A stretch of DNA of 64,000 bases from assembly GCA_019614645.1 (NCBI GenBank), contig JABWDB010000007.1, positions 4,601,501-4,665,500 of the forward strand, read 5' to 3'. The translations under genes and the position numbers were made by a program. Positions 40,971-53,499 of the stretch are shown piece after piece. The notes beneath the pieces are model-generated. The model searched no databases, had not been told where the DNA came from, and saw nothing but the letters and a program-made list of their open reading frames with translations. Position 1 is the stretch's first letter. Each line of letters begins with the position of its first letter. The DNA is from Stratiolaelaps scimitus (Eukaryota > Arthropoda > Arachnida > Mesostigmata > Laelapidae).

Positions 40971-41989
40971 ATCATAGGCTGGTGTCCGTTTTCTTCATTT
41001 ATTCGCTATGCATCCCTTATTCGAGTTCAACTAAATTGGAGGATGTGGGCGACACGAAATATTTGGATTTTAGCTAATTGGGTATCTCCGACGTGATCTC
41101 AGGTTTAGACAGGTACTTTGATCTATGCTGAGTAGGCATCGCTACGCGCTCATCCCGTGACGTAGTTCAGAATGACGCACATTCTTATATTTCTATATTA
41201 TATATATATATATATATGTTCGAACAGGAAAATAGATCACTAGCCCTCAGGTCATGAAGAACCGCGTGTGAGCTCTGGTGAGCTAACGCGGACTTCGTAT
41301 AAAACTTTAGCGTTGATGGGTAGTACACTTCGTGTGAAAGGCGCCGACGGCTCGTTGAATAGGCCACAACCTTTGAGTCCATGTGTCAAATATTTGATTA
41401 AGACCAATTTCGCAAAACTAATTACTTCATTTTTGTTTATCTTGCTGTTTTAGACGAACGCGTGCATGTGCTCTTGGAGTCGAATCATTCTATGCATTGT
41501 TCCAATATACTACTCAATTTGTTAATGTAGCTACATTTCTGATTTTTCGTCAGTCACTTGAATTAGGGTCACTATCCTTAGGCTGTGTGTATGTGTCGAC
41601 TATATATATATATATATATATACGTATGTGTGGCCTGTGTTTGCATTATGCTAGAGGTGTGTGAAAAGTTTCTCGCTCACGGAACCAAGCATGAACCATA
41701 TCCGTATAACATCTCCTATACAGTATTCGATTGTACACGCACACTCGAAATCTACAGTATTAAATATGCTGTCCACTTGCGTCGACGTTCCAGTAACTCC
41801 CTACACATTGTACATACTTTAAATGCACTCTATCATACTTCTAGATACAGAACACCATTCTGTACAAATTGACCACTGTCGCCTCATCATATATATATAT
41901 ATATATATAATCTGGACTGACCAGCTCTTACAGTCACGTGGGCTATGTTTGTGTGGAGACACAGTTTGGTCATAGTAAAAGTTCCTATT
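38106..41989. other. Intergenic stretch, no gene recognised
   Basis: Nothing protein-like was recognised on either strand. It contains a short imperfect tandem repeat built on AAGAAGATCTCTTGGAAA (about 38668-38733), a pair of inverted 13-mers (39655 and 40347) about 0.7 kb apart, and (TA)n runs at 40927, 41200, 41600 and 41888. The part next to 41990 should hold the 3' UTR of the minus-strand DNAJB9 gene, but I saw no clear poly(A) signal on that strand. Confidence 0.5.
40927..40968. repeat. (TA)n microsatellite
   Basis: A 42-bp uninterrupted AT run. Confidence 0.95.
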
Positions 41990-43574
41990 TTAGGAGCAGG
42001 TCGTGTACGTTGATATCATGTTGCCCTGCTGCTTGGTGACGGTTCGACAGTTTTGAGAACTGTGATGCGTATGAACCTCGCGCATGTGGTCGACGTTCCC
42101 GAAGAACGAGTCGCCACCGCCGAAGACGTCGTTGAAGATACCATTACCGTGTACGTCATCATCTTCGTCGTGGAACAAATCGTCCAAGTTCAGGTTGCCA
42201 AATGAAAATCTACAATAAGATATATATAATAGGATACAAAAATTAGCACACGGCCGTACGGAGCAGAATGCAATCGTAAGGAAATAACAAGAGAAGGCAA
42301 AACAGTCTAGAATGTCATATGGAGATCTGGGAGGGGACAATGTCTATTACCAGGAATCGATGCGCCTCAGCCGTTCCCCTGTGATGGCTAACAGCGGAAG
42401 AACGGAGCTGTATAAAAACGAATATATGAGAAATTACGCGCAGCCACCATGGCTTGCAAAATGGATTAATTTCGAACGATTCGATTATACTATTGCACCA
42501 CAGATATGTAGGCTTAATGGATCTATGCCGCTATCGCAATAAATTGAACGAATTTTTGTTTCAAATGTGTCGCAGAAACCTACCCGAAGTGTCCACCATT
42601 CGGATGTTGCTGCCCATGAAAATGTTGCTCGTGTTCGCCCCCACGCTCTTCATGGAACATCCTAGCTTCGTCAAAGCGTTGGAAGAACTCATCGAAATTG
42701 AAATGCATACCACCAAATCCTGACCTTCCCGGGCCATCATTGCCCGAGTCGTCCACCAAACCAAATCTGCAAGCATAATTAGCCACAAGTGTTAGTTCAA
42801 CGCTTCAGGTGAGCCGAGCCTGCCGGATATGAATATGAGAAGGCAAACGTGGCACAACGAGCGTCGAAAATTTAAATGGCTCTTAGTATGATCATTATAT
42901 TGTGTCGAATGAACACGGAAGTCGGCTTCTAGTTGGGAAGGTCGATGAGTCGATCGAGGCGATCTCACCACAGAGGGAGAAGGCTAGCCTGTTTCCTGAC
43001 TGAACCTGTAAACCTATTAAACTTTAGCATCCCCCCTCTCATCGTCGGGTCTCATATTTTCTCGTAGATCAGATACATTGCTCGACTACCTTCCCCTGTA
43101 ACTGATTTCTAGGTCTTCACACCGGTTCGGGCGTAACGTACCGGTCATATTTCGCTCGCTTCTCCTCGTTTGAGAGGATTTCGTAAGCGCGAGCAATTTT
43201 CTGGAACTTCTGCTCGGCGTTCTTTTCCTGTGAAACAGAGACCCAAAACCCAAAGCCATCTTATTATTGTTCATGATGTACTTGACGATGTCATCAACAG
43301 ACAGTCCCCTGTACTACAGGGGAACAGGGACAAATTATTCAATGTACCTATAGGGATATTTGCAAAGCTTTTTATGCAGAGGTTTTTGACCAGGTGAGCA
43401 ATGTGGAAACTGATTTCCTCCACCTGATTCATAGAAAGCCGTACAGGCCAACAAACTATCTATGATAGAGATATAGCTTACACGAAGGAACAAACCCATG
43501 AGACGGTTTGAATGTTGGCGCAATTGTAGGAAACCAAGATACAGGGTCATATAAATGATATGACCCTGTATCTT

Positions 43575-43615
<41 letters not shown>

Positions 43616-44689
43616 CAAATATCAGCGGGCTCTGACAAGCAGCTGAAATGCTGAGGCTATTATGTCATGCAATATTAACATGAGTGCAATTCGCCACTGG
43701 TGAAGGCCTATATTAAGCGTCGAATTAATAGGAATTCCAATTCGAATTCCTGCTTCAAGGTGAAGAAGCCTCTCAATCTCCCAGACGTGAAAGGTGCACG
43801 TTACAAACGTACGATGTGGAAAGGGAGCGCGCTGAGCGGGACATATAATTGGAATTCCTAAAGTCCAATAAATTGTCTATCGTTCTTGGGCAGTCGCCGT
43901 GCACCGCTGTACGTTGCTTCCCATATAGCGAATAGGGGGCGGAAGGTTGCTGTCTGTAGAGGAATCTCAATAAAGAGAGAAATCTCACCGGGAATGGGAC
44001 TGGACGAATCTACGAGAAATAGACCAAGACAAAATATCCTACTTGACTGCTTCTGTCGCTGAGGCTCGGAAACGCCCAATGCGAATCGTTCGATATCAGT
44101 ACTACTATTACTACTACTCCTCGGACTTTTCGCATGGCATTTTTATATGAACTGACCGCTGTGAATACTGACGCTATGTTGACAACTCGATCGGAGTATA
44201 TATAGTAATATATAATAAAAGACAGTTGCGGCTTTCTAAGGAGGCCGTCACAGAAAATCGACGGCAGGATGAACACCCCCGGACACCTATGCACAAGATT
44301 GCCGATGACGATGCGGTGAAGTACGAACGATATGGAAATGCATCACAAACGTCGCCGATAATCGATGAGCGAGTCTAAACAAACGAATTCATTTTTGGAA
44401 CGACAAAATAAAATCTTCCCCCAATTAGCCAGTAGAACACGAGGCCAATCACGCTAAACCGACTATGCACTTCGGTTCGGCCAGCGTCGGTGGCAACCGA
44501 GAATGTTATGCTCGTACACACCTTATTCTTGTCAGGGTGATACTTCATTGCGAGTTTACGGAACGCTCTCTTGATGTCTTTATGGCTCGCGGTCTTCTTC
44601 ACGCCAAGTGTCTCATAGAGATCATCGCTTCCGGAGACAACCGCAACCAATGCAGCAGCGCACAGCCCTATGAGGAGATAGACGCGCAT
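41990..44689 (-). CDS. DNAJB9: ER-resident J-domain co-chaperone, DNAJB9/ERdj4 type
   Basis: Four exons on the minus strand, complement(join(41990..42209, 42584..42766, 43142..43227, 44522..44689)), with GT-AG borders and matching phases, give 218 residues; human DNAJB9 has 223. Residues 1-20 form a signal peptide ([20 protein letters not shown]). The J domain runs from about 24 to 86 with the HPD motif at 51-53, which stimulates the ATPase of the ER Hsp70 BiP. A Gly/Phe/Asp/His-rich middle follows, and the C-terminus keeps the family signature [19 protein letters not shown] just before the stop. ERdj4 acts in the ER lumen in ER-associated degradation and in holding IRE1 inactive. There is no KDEL-type end, as in the vertebrate protein. 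The ATG directly follows ttttcag, so an intron in the 5' UTR is possible. Intron 1 (about 1.3 kb) holds a perfect hairpin and a (TA)n run. No clear ER-stress element was found upstream. Confidence 0.92.
43533..43577. repeat. Perfect 20-bp inverted repeat with 5-base loop
   Basis: Arms at 43533-43552 (accaagatacagggtcatat) and 43558-43577 are exact reverse complements around the loop aaatg. The right arm runs straight into a (TA)n run. The element lies in intron 1 of the minus-strand DNAJB9 gene. The stem is shorter than a usual microRNA precursor. It may be a copy made during repair or replication. Confidence 0.9.
43577..43615. repeat. (TA)n microsatellite in DNAJB9 intron 1
   Basis: A TA run of about 38 bp joined to the right arm of the 20-bp hairpin. 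Confidence 0.9.
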
Positions 44690-44941
44690 CTGAAAACGAT
44701 ATTCGAGGTCGTTCGATAAGGCAAGGTTTCGCGCAGGATATCTCTATGAGTTGCGGGTCTCTCGTGAATCATGGAAATATCCCAGCTTTAAAGTTATCAT
44801 GTAACGTCAGTGTGTTGTATGTAAGCTAGCATTATCGTAACATATGGATACTTAAAATCGGACAAGATAAGGAGGCCGAAGGCGTTCGACACCGGATATA
44901 TAAGCTACATTTCATTGTTTTCTTGATAATCTACAATAACA

Positions 44942-44943
<2 letters not shown>

Positions 44944-44987
<44 letters not shown>
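44944..44987. repeat. (TA)n microsatellite
   Basis: A TA run of about 43 bp. Confidence 0.95.
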
Positions 44988-44988
<1 letters not shown>

Positions 44989-45416
44989 CATTGCATATCA
45001 ATACACACTTAGCTAGCGACCCACCAGTCATCTAAACCAGCCTTAGTAACCATCATCAGTTGCACATATCAATTATTCTATCATAGGTTACAGCCCTATC
45101 AGACATAGGTGAGGCGTAGCAATACAATACAAGAAGAGATTACACAATTGAACGTATGTATGATGCCAAATGTAGCAGTGAATGCTTTGCGAGTGCCATT
45201 TTTAGTATAAAGCATCAGCATTGCTCAATGGTTTTGCGTCTAGTAGGCCTTAGAATGATGATTTAACAATGGCAGACACTGTATAGTTTGAGGATATTCA
45301 ACCCCATGCTACGGGGGAACCATCTTCAAGAGGTTTAAACACTGCGAGTACATGGACGATTCAACGATAACTCGAGTGAGCACGTTCAATACCAAACAAT
45401 TAGTGTAATGAAAATT

Positions 45417-45465
45417 AGTAGTTCCATAAAGAAATCACATTACACAAGTAGTTCCATAAAGAAAT
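45417..45465. repeat. Tandem duplication, 30-bp period
   Basis: The 19-mer agtagttccataaagaaat occurs at 45417-45435 and again at 45447-45465, with related flanking sequence (cacattac against tacaatag). Confidence 0.8.
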
Positions 45466-48400
45466 TACAATAGAGAAAAAACACCGTACGGTCAGGTCTC
45501 ATAATAATTATTTTTCGAGCTGACCCTTAGCTGTTCCCCTATGTGACAGGCCTCAGCTCTTAACCTTTTCGGTCGCGATGACCGGGTAAATGTGGCGAAA
45601 ATAACTAGATGACCAGCGGAGTCTGAAGTTTTGCGGAGCGCTGCATGTTTGCTCAACAACTCTATTTTCACCCACCCCCGATTTTACTTGGATATAATTA
45701 ACTTTCGTAATTTTGACATAGAACTCCTCCTGATTTAAACGACAGGAGCATTAGTTCAAGATTGCTCGGGTAGGATCGAGGATTTTGTGGTTCGAAAATC
45801 GATTCTTAACTAAATTAAGTTAGTCACCGATACAGAAATGCATCCTCTATAAACACGTTTGCAATATATATAGAGCGAAAAAAAACATACGCGACACGTA
45901 CATCTATCACCACGTAATAACTAGATAAGAATTAAGTGAAATTCTTATTATATACGAGAATAACCGTTGAGTCAATCAACACGTATTCAAAATGCGTTTC
46001 TGGCCAATTGCAGTCTACTTGAATGATTATCGAGTTGGACAGTCGCTTAGTCCATGCCTCGTGTTCGCTGAGACTAACATAGTTTAGTGTTTCAAGTCAA
46101 GTTGGTCCATTAGATGACGAACACACTTTAGTCAAGTATACATTTCTCTAACATCATCATGAATTAGTCGTTCATAGACGATACCATCGATAGGACAAAT
46201 ATGCTAACCGTAATGATTACGAGTTCAGGTAACATCGCAGTTTATATGAAACTTCAAGGAGGGTGGTACAATTAAACTCAGTCAGATGAGCAGCATTGTC
46301 AAGAGTGGGATGCCGTCGCGGTTGCGTCGACGTCTTGAAAAAAATAAATATTATAGATATATATATATAAAGGTGAGCAGCACTAGTCGACACGAATGTT
46401 TTAAGAAACATATGCAAAATATAAGTGAGAGAACAGTGACGTGTAATAACGTTGCTACACGTGATACGGCTTCAAGCGCTAATTGAACACTAATTAAAGT
46501 GAAATTTTGACTCACTACAATGCGGCTTTATATTAATTTTGGTTTATTATTTACATAATTATTGTTTATTTATAATTTTTGTTAATAATTAGTAAGTGAC
46601 AATCGCGTTAGGCGAATTTTCTCATTTAGTTTGTTACTTGCCCAGAAGCAAACCGCTTTAAATTTCTTAGGGGTCAGACCGCTGAATGATATAGCTATCA
46701 ATTTTCTATCTAATAGAAACTACCCCAGAAAACGCATATGGTCTTGTTGAAAGTAGATGATAATTATCCGCAAACTGATATGGATTGATCATTTCAAAAG
46801 ATTCCAGCGCCCACCTACAAAGGCCAGCTGGGTCTGACGGAACAGCTGAAAGAGGACACTACGCGCGCGTAGAGAAACCTGTTAGAGAAGTCCAGGGAGA
46901 CGTCGTGCTATGCATCTGACATTGGAGAGTATCGAAATACATTTAACGTTCAGTGCTCACCTCACAGCGAGGCGTGACAATCTTCGCGCAGAGAGTGGCA
47001 CCGTACTATCTAAGCACTTCCTCGATGAATTCTCAAGCGAAATAGCGAACTTTCAAGTTTACTCCACAGTGGATATCTAACCACACGTCAGTTTTATGCT
47101 CTTCGACTCGAAGACAAGTTTCTTATTCGACAGAACGCTCCGAGGGTCAACCGACAAATTCGGTTAACCCTTGCAAGCTTTTCGAATGAAAGTCGCAATT
47201 TTCATTAACATGATTGAAGAGGAGCATACGAACCAACAATATGTAAAATAGACCGCCTTTCATTGGATAGACCTTTCACGAGTGCTCATCATTTGCGTTA
47301 TCTTCATAAAATCCGCACTTTCCAGCGGGTTCCGCGCTTTAGCAGCGTGCCCCTTTCTCGAGCCGTCAGCTGGCGTTCGACTAGCGCAGAATATCTAACA
47401 CCGTCGTCAACGACAACTGCAACCCATCTGTATGTATATATATATATATATATATATATTGTTTATGTTATGCGCGATCGAAGCTCGATGCTGAGGGGCT
47501 TCGTCATGTGAATGCTACACATTTGTGACTTTCATCGTCGATCATTGCGCATCTCCTTACGGAGCTCTTCGTAGCCGAATCATGGACAGGCAAGTATTTG
47601 TCTCGACGCCACCGTGATGGCGTCGACTGCGGCTCGCGGTCGAAGACCGCCACCACCACCGCCACCTCGTCTGGCATCGGTTCGGCTGGCGGCTCCGGCC
47701 GTATCAGCGCCAGTTCCGTCGTAGCTGCCCCCGCCCTCAGCGCGGTCTCCTCGCGGTGGTGCCCTCTCCCCATGGGGGAGGCGATGGAAGGTTTGCGAGC
47801 CGGAGAGTCGCCTGCGACCAGCGCAGAGCGGAGGAACGATGGCTGGTGACTCCAGAGTGTGCGCGTCTGGTCCTGCAGCGTGACCACGTTGAAGACGAAC
47901 GGCGAACGAGGTTCAGACTGAAGAGCCTACGCTGTATCGGTCGGTCGGTCGACAACCTGTGTCGCGCTGGATCCGACAGGGCATCATCTGGCGCGATCCG
48001 ATACGCTATAGCTGAACGGGCCCCTGTTACGCGCACCGTTTCGCAGTTTACAACAAGTGCAAGTGAGCAACGGGGTCTATCATGATGGGGCCGCCAGTGG
48101 TGGTAACAAAGGCTCCAGACGACGACGAAGACAATCCTGCCGAGCGAAATCGGCAACTGTGATTCATTGTGCCGTTCAGGAGGTGAGCACACGCCGCATT
48201 TCGACTCCTGCCGAGGTGTCGCTGAACCGTGTGCCGATGTGCATAATGTAGTGCTGTGTACACCGACCGTATCGTGAGTGTCACTGACGTCGTGTCACGC
48301 TGTGTCCCGTGTTAGATGGTGGTGTTCATGCTATTGTGTGCTCGTAGAGCTGTGAGTTTGAAGGATGCTGGTTTTAGCCAAGGATATACAGCTATGCTTT

Positions 48401-48762
48401 GGCCTGGTGAAGAGGATATACACATGTGACAAGCGGGAAGAGACGACGGAGAAGAAGAGGAAGCACCAACGCGTTCAGGATTATACCAATCGGTTGAATG
48501 GCCGTGTCCCTCTCTCTCTTCCCCCCCTGTATTCGTGGAACAGTTCAGTCAGTGATGAGCAATTCAACAGACAGAAGTATACAGGAACGCCGCGAAGTTG
48601 TTGTGGGTGACGATTTTGTTCTGTGACGCTTGTAACGTATGAATGCCCCTGGCCAGTGGCGCACGGCTCGATCCGTCCCGGCGCTCGTTAGCTGGCACTC
48701 ATCAGAGAACTACGGCAGCCGGTTGGACCACGCACTGTAGCTAGTTCGCTTGGCTCGTGCTG

Positions 48763-49026
48763 ATGGTGGTGGCGGTAAAGATAGGATCGGATACCGTTAG
48801 AACCGAGGAGCGGAACCGAAAGCGGACCCAGCACACGAAGCAAGTCGCCGAGATGCGGCTTAAAGCTCGCTGGTTGGCATGCTCGCCACCGCAGCTGTGG
48901 CGCGCGCTAGTCGTTGTTCTCGTGCTGGTGATCTCCGTTTTGCAGGTGGTTCATATTACGCTGCTTAGCCGGCTCGAAGCCCGCAGATCGCGCGATGACC
49001 GGCGGAGCGCCCGGAGTCCGCTCACG
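48763..49026 (+). CDS. First coding exon of a type II membrane protein (unidentified)
   Basis: An ATG at 48763, with a second in frame at 48853, opens a frame that ends phase 0 at a donor (ctcacg followed by gtagga). It reads a basic N-terminus rich in Arg, Lys and Gln, then MRLKARWLACSPPQLWR, a 17-20-residue hydrophobic segment (about residues 49-67 from the first ATG; ALVVVLVLVISVLQVV), then an Arg/Asp/Ser-rich stretch. A positive flank before a single membrane segment and no cleavage site suggest a type II signal anchor, as in Golgi glycosyltransferases, sulfotransferases or membrane collagens. Codon use is GC-rich. The open frame past the donor runs into (TA)n, so it is not coding there. 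No family could be named and the next exon is uncertain. Confidence 0.45.
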
Positions 49027-52000
49027 GTAGGAGATATATATATATATATATATATATAACACAAATGTGTACCACAATGAGAAAATACTAGTTTCATATC
49101 TTGATCGTTGCGCCAGGTGAAAGTGCTACACGCACAGTAAAACAATAATATATCAAAAACGTGTGGCCACATAACAAAATTATATATAGATATTTGATTT
49201 ATCCTTCTTTCGAGAAAACCCCTGTTGTGCCAGAATCGCTTTTTCATGTATAATTGTTTCACTGCGCGTATAACGTCTTCAGGTCATCTGCACCTCTATA
49301 TAATGTTATGTCATTAGGATGATCATTATTTAGATAATGATATAAGAGCCTCAAGAGAACTAGCGCACTATCTTCAAAAAGTACTCAACGTAGAAACCAC
49401 TCGCTTTCTGTTATTTTTCGGTGTTATTTGTTATATTATATATTTATCTTTACCACCACCGTGCACAACCTACCGATTGCATCGGCTATGCGTGTCCTTA
49501 GTGTGGCACACAATCGTTGAACCTCTTTGTGTTTTGGTTTGCCTGCTGTACAAATGTAACACATAGTGTTATTATCGAATTGAACTGGTTCGAGTCATTG
49601 ACAGATATTCTTCGATCGATGTCGATCGAATTCCGCAGCAATCAAGATGTTTTTCTTAAAGTTCTATCATGGGATATACCTCGTCGAGCTGTTGGTTCTG
49701 TTCTCACAGGGTGGACCGTGGTGGCAGGCACCCGTCGATTCGCAGGAATACGACAATATGTGCACAGTTATCGTTAGATAAGCTACTGTAGAATATTGTA
49801 AATTGACAGAAGTTTTGCCACTTAGCGTCCACTTAAGCGTTTCTTCAGAACACAACCTTTGGCTAAAAGCAAGTCACGTCACACATCGATTCGGCCACAA
49901 TAAGACGCTGTACCACTTTGCGATTTGTTTATTCTGACCATATATATGTATATATATATATATATATCTTCAAGTGGATTCAAACACACATATCAATGCA
50001 TCGCTGTCTTGTTCAACACGTCAACTATGACTTCCACGTATCCAGCCGGATCGTCAATGTCTCGCTGAGATTGAGCAACGGTCGTATTGTCACATGAACT
50101 AACAAACGTTGTATATTGAATTGGGATTGACTTTGTATGCTAGCACTATATTTGTCTCCTCAGGCAACGTTACTTTGTGTGACAATGCGCGCTCACTAAT
50201 GCAGAGTACCCGATCTTGCTGCTAATGACCTTATAGCGGCGGTAGTATGTGTGCACAAGACGGTCTGTAATCTCCAGGTCGAGCGATCAGCTTGTTAGTC
50301 CACTCAAAGTGATGCGTTAGTAGCATTGGCTGGGATCGAGTGACTCGTCGTGTGTTTGTCGAGCGAGCAACGACATTTAATAGTGATACGAAACTACTAA
50401 AGATCAATAGATAGACACTATAGAAGTACAGCCATTTTATTCGGCGTTCGCTGCATGTGCTGGTAAATTTTATTGCTGGTCCGCTTTGAACGGATCGTGT
50501 TGATTTTCATAACAGTCTCATTTGTTGTTATCTGGTTTAATCCGATGACGAAAGCATTGCGCTCAAGATGCAATCGCAGTATCCTGGTCATCGTCCAAAT
50601 CGTAGCGAGCTGAATCACGAGCCCGGTGTAAGATTGAGGTTGTCATTGCGAGAAGGATGTGGGAGATTATCGATATCATATGTCTATAGTATTAAATCGT
50701 ATGTCAGACGCATCTGAGTAAAATACAATGAAAGGAAGCTGGCTGCTCTGCTGTTGTTTGCTATGGTTATTCTACGAAATTTCGCTATTTTCTGTAGTCC
50801 CTCGCGCTTCTAGGTAATGTTTATTACCTGCACGGCGTGCACTACTCAGCCAACGAGCGAGCTGGAGTCTGTTGTCGTTTCTGCCTAATTCAACTCGTCG
50901 TAGCTGAAACAGCAAACTGTAGCCAATTGCATTGCTATTTGTGGACTTTTGCTGTATTGGCTAGTATAATGTCAGATGAAAAATGGCACGCCCAATGAAT
51001 TGCCACTTATTGATCTAAGCATGCAGACGCGTGGGCAAACAAATGAGACATGCTTCCTTCAAACTGGTCTTTAGTGTCAGCCAAACCTGGCGATTCTTCT
51101 CAATCTCTGTAACACCAATTCGCGATACGAAGCGACGTTTTTCCTAAGAAAGCTTCGGAATTATTCCCACTGCTGACATCATCGTTTTATAACAAAGCGT
51201 GTTTCTCTGGTGGTCTCGTTAAGGAAATGATGAAAAATCTCTGTCTGGTGCTCTTGTCAATGCTTGGCTCCCTAGACCTTGCTATCGTATAATGCTTATA
51301 GAAGGATTAAACAACTGAAGAATTTAGAAGTTCTTGAGCATTCGTGGCTGCAAGGCCTCGGGATCCTGTACCGTTTAACCCAGCCGGTTTTCTTCGTACT
51401 CGTTAGAAGAGAAATACTTGTCTCTCCCCTTGGTGGTAAAGGAAATTGTGACGGGGTAAACGGTCGGTTAATTGTCAGAGAACGCCTAAACAGTTGACTC
51501 TCTCTCTCTCGCAGCCAACTCCAAGGCACTTTGGCGAGATGTCGATGCGGAAGGCTCGCACGCTCAGTCAAATGGCAATCCTGAGATGGGGAGTGAACAA
51601 GATTGAGCCTACGTAGATATATCTGCGTACGAGATAGGGGATTATTACATGTTGGGTGGTGTCTTTTTTGTCGACGCACCTGTTTTACGAACCTCAGAGT
51701 GGTAGGGACGGCTTAGGCGTATGTATCAGCATCGCGAGTTCGTTTTTAGCTATTAGAGTATACCCCCTGATTGTGGCACTTTCGGAATATCACATTATAG
51801 TTGAGGCTCATGAATTTAGTATTATTGGTGTTGTTGTAGATTTAAGTGTGTACGAGATTTGCTTGATGATTACTGTGTTGGATGGGTGCGGCTATTTTTT
51901 TATGATAATCAATCAATGGCGTATTTTGCAAGTACCGCGTGTCGGGAAACTGCTATCGATTTCCCTAATAATTTGTAGATTACGACGCTTGACGTATATT

Positions 52001-53357
52001 CCTGTGTAACAGGAGGCGTGAATCATACTCGTTGAGTGACAGTCTCAACGGATTGTTTATTTCGTTACTGATCTTACTGCACAGTGATTACTTCGAGCAT
52101 CATGGTCAAGTGGTCATTCGATCGAGGTGTAATAACGCCAGTGTAATAGCGATTTGATGACTCGAAGTGTGATGTGAGAAATTTGTATGACATCCAAATC
52201 CACCCAAGTTACTACCAACGCTTAATAAATAACCAACAACCAAAACGACAAGTAACAAACTCTGGAGGAGGCAGTAAACGCTCGGTGGAAAACAGGTGTA
52301 GGATCACAACATCGGGGGGGGGGGGTGATCTCCGCCTGCTCATCTTCGCCTGTCTAGGATAGTACGAAGCGATGCGTACGATGGTGATGCAAATGTCGAG
52401 AACAATTTAACTCGAGTTTCTCGACCTGAACTCTCAATTCGGGGGTCTCCGATCGTAGAGAACGGAAAAATAAATGTATATATGTTTTCGTAAGCGTTTT
52501 GCAGTCTCTGATCTTGTTCGTCGTTTCGGAGGCGAGGGGCGCTCTTAAATTGTTTGAAGTAAGTCCCTGGTTATGTAACTTGGCTTTGCAGAGACGATCA
52601 AATGTCTTTCGCAATGAGAGTATATCTTTGAATTGTTTTCTATTTGAAACAGGTCGACCTGGCCAAAACAGAATCATTAGAATATAGCATAACGTAATTG
52701 ATCGTGTCATAGATAACTCACGCTCAGTGACGCTACGTAGAGACGTCCATCATCTTGTTTAAAGCAACATGAACCCAATACATGCTATATGTATATATAC
52801 ATTTATATATATATATATATATATATTCTTTATCCAACAAGCGTCCGTTATGCTGTTGTAGTTGATGTCTCACCCCTTTTGCCAACTGCTTTCTTTGCTT
52901 TCGCAATGATAACCTCCGGTGACCTTCTGTGCCGTCGACAATTTGGTCTAGCCAGTAGACGGTCGAAACTATAATGCATGTCAACCGCGGACTTCGACAG
53001 ACCTTCTTGATGACACCGGTAGCGATACGCACAGCAAGCAGCAGTAGCAACGATGAGATACATACGCATGCACGCACACACACATTTTGATAGACAAGCA
53101 ATGAGCGCTTTAAATCTAGACGCTGATTTGAGTATATGCTACATTATATGCGAGAGAGGAGTCGGTGCTTTATTTAATTAACCCGGACGTCTATGGGAGG
53201 CATCGCTCTCATTTCTCGTTGTTGTTGTTGTTGTATTTATCGGTGCGTCAACCACGTTGTCTAGCCCGGCTTGTGACTCTGACGTTAATCCAAACGAAGG
53301 TGAACGTACATACACGAGAGATTCAGTCAAACGCGAATGCCGCTAACCAAAACGAGG

Positions 53358-53499
53358 TATATAAAGCTTGGCTGAAGTGGGCCACATTATCTCGTTCGAC
53401 TGACATGACCATTTAACTGGGACACCCAGGCAAACGTTCCGAGTTTGTGAAGGCTCCGTATTCGGACCGATGGCGGCGGCGGCGGCGGCTGCGGCTGCG
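53358..53499 (+). promoter_or_regulatory. Possible TATA promoter plus GCG-repeat start exon
   Basis: TATATAAA at 53358-53365 is followed 105 bases later by an ATG (53470) in a fair context (gaccgATGG). It opens Met plus nine alanines from a (GCG/GCT) run and meets a possible donor at 53500 (gtgcga). Spacing fits a TATA-driven first exon. The frame continues only to a stop near 53550, so without a spliced partner it is weak. Confidence 0.18.

Larger units (their letters stand above)
44690..48762. other. Intergenic: DNAJB9 upstream side and GC-rich region before the next gene
   Basis: Positions 44690-47250 are AT-rich with no recognisable gene. They include a TATA-like element that reads as such on the minus strand near 44896-44903, a 44-bp (TA)n run at 44944 and a 30-bp tandem duplication at 45417-45465. 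From about 47500 to 48900 the sequence becomes GC- and CpG-rich, with overlapping open frames on both strands that match no family. I read this as promoter and 5' UTR of the plus-strand gene whose coding exon starts at 48763. A strong donor (caggag followed by gtgagc) at 48183 and a short ATG frame at 48082-48162 fall in it. Confidence 0.4.

Noticed and set aside
47504..48192. Overlapping open frames on both strands at 47.5-48.2 kb
   Set aside because: The GC-rich composition lowers stop frequency; no frame has a known motif and the region reads better as promoter and leader.
52848..53081. Minus-strand frame with a signal-peptide-like start
   Set aside because: A short frame without a continuing exon or recognised product; the hydrophobic start is short and rich in Cys and Ala.
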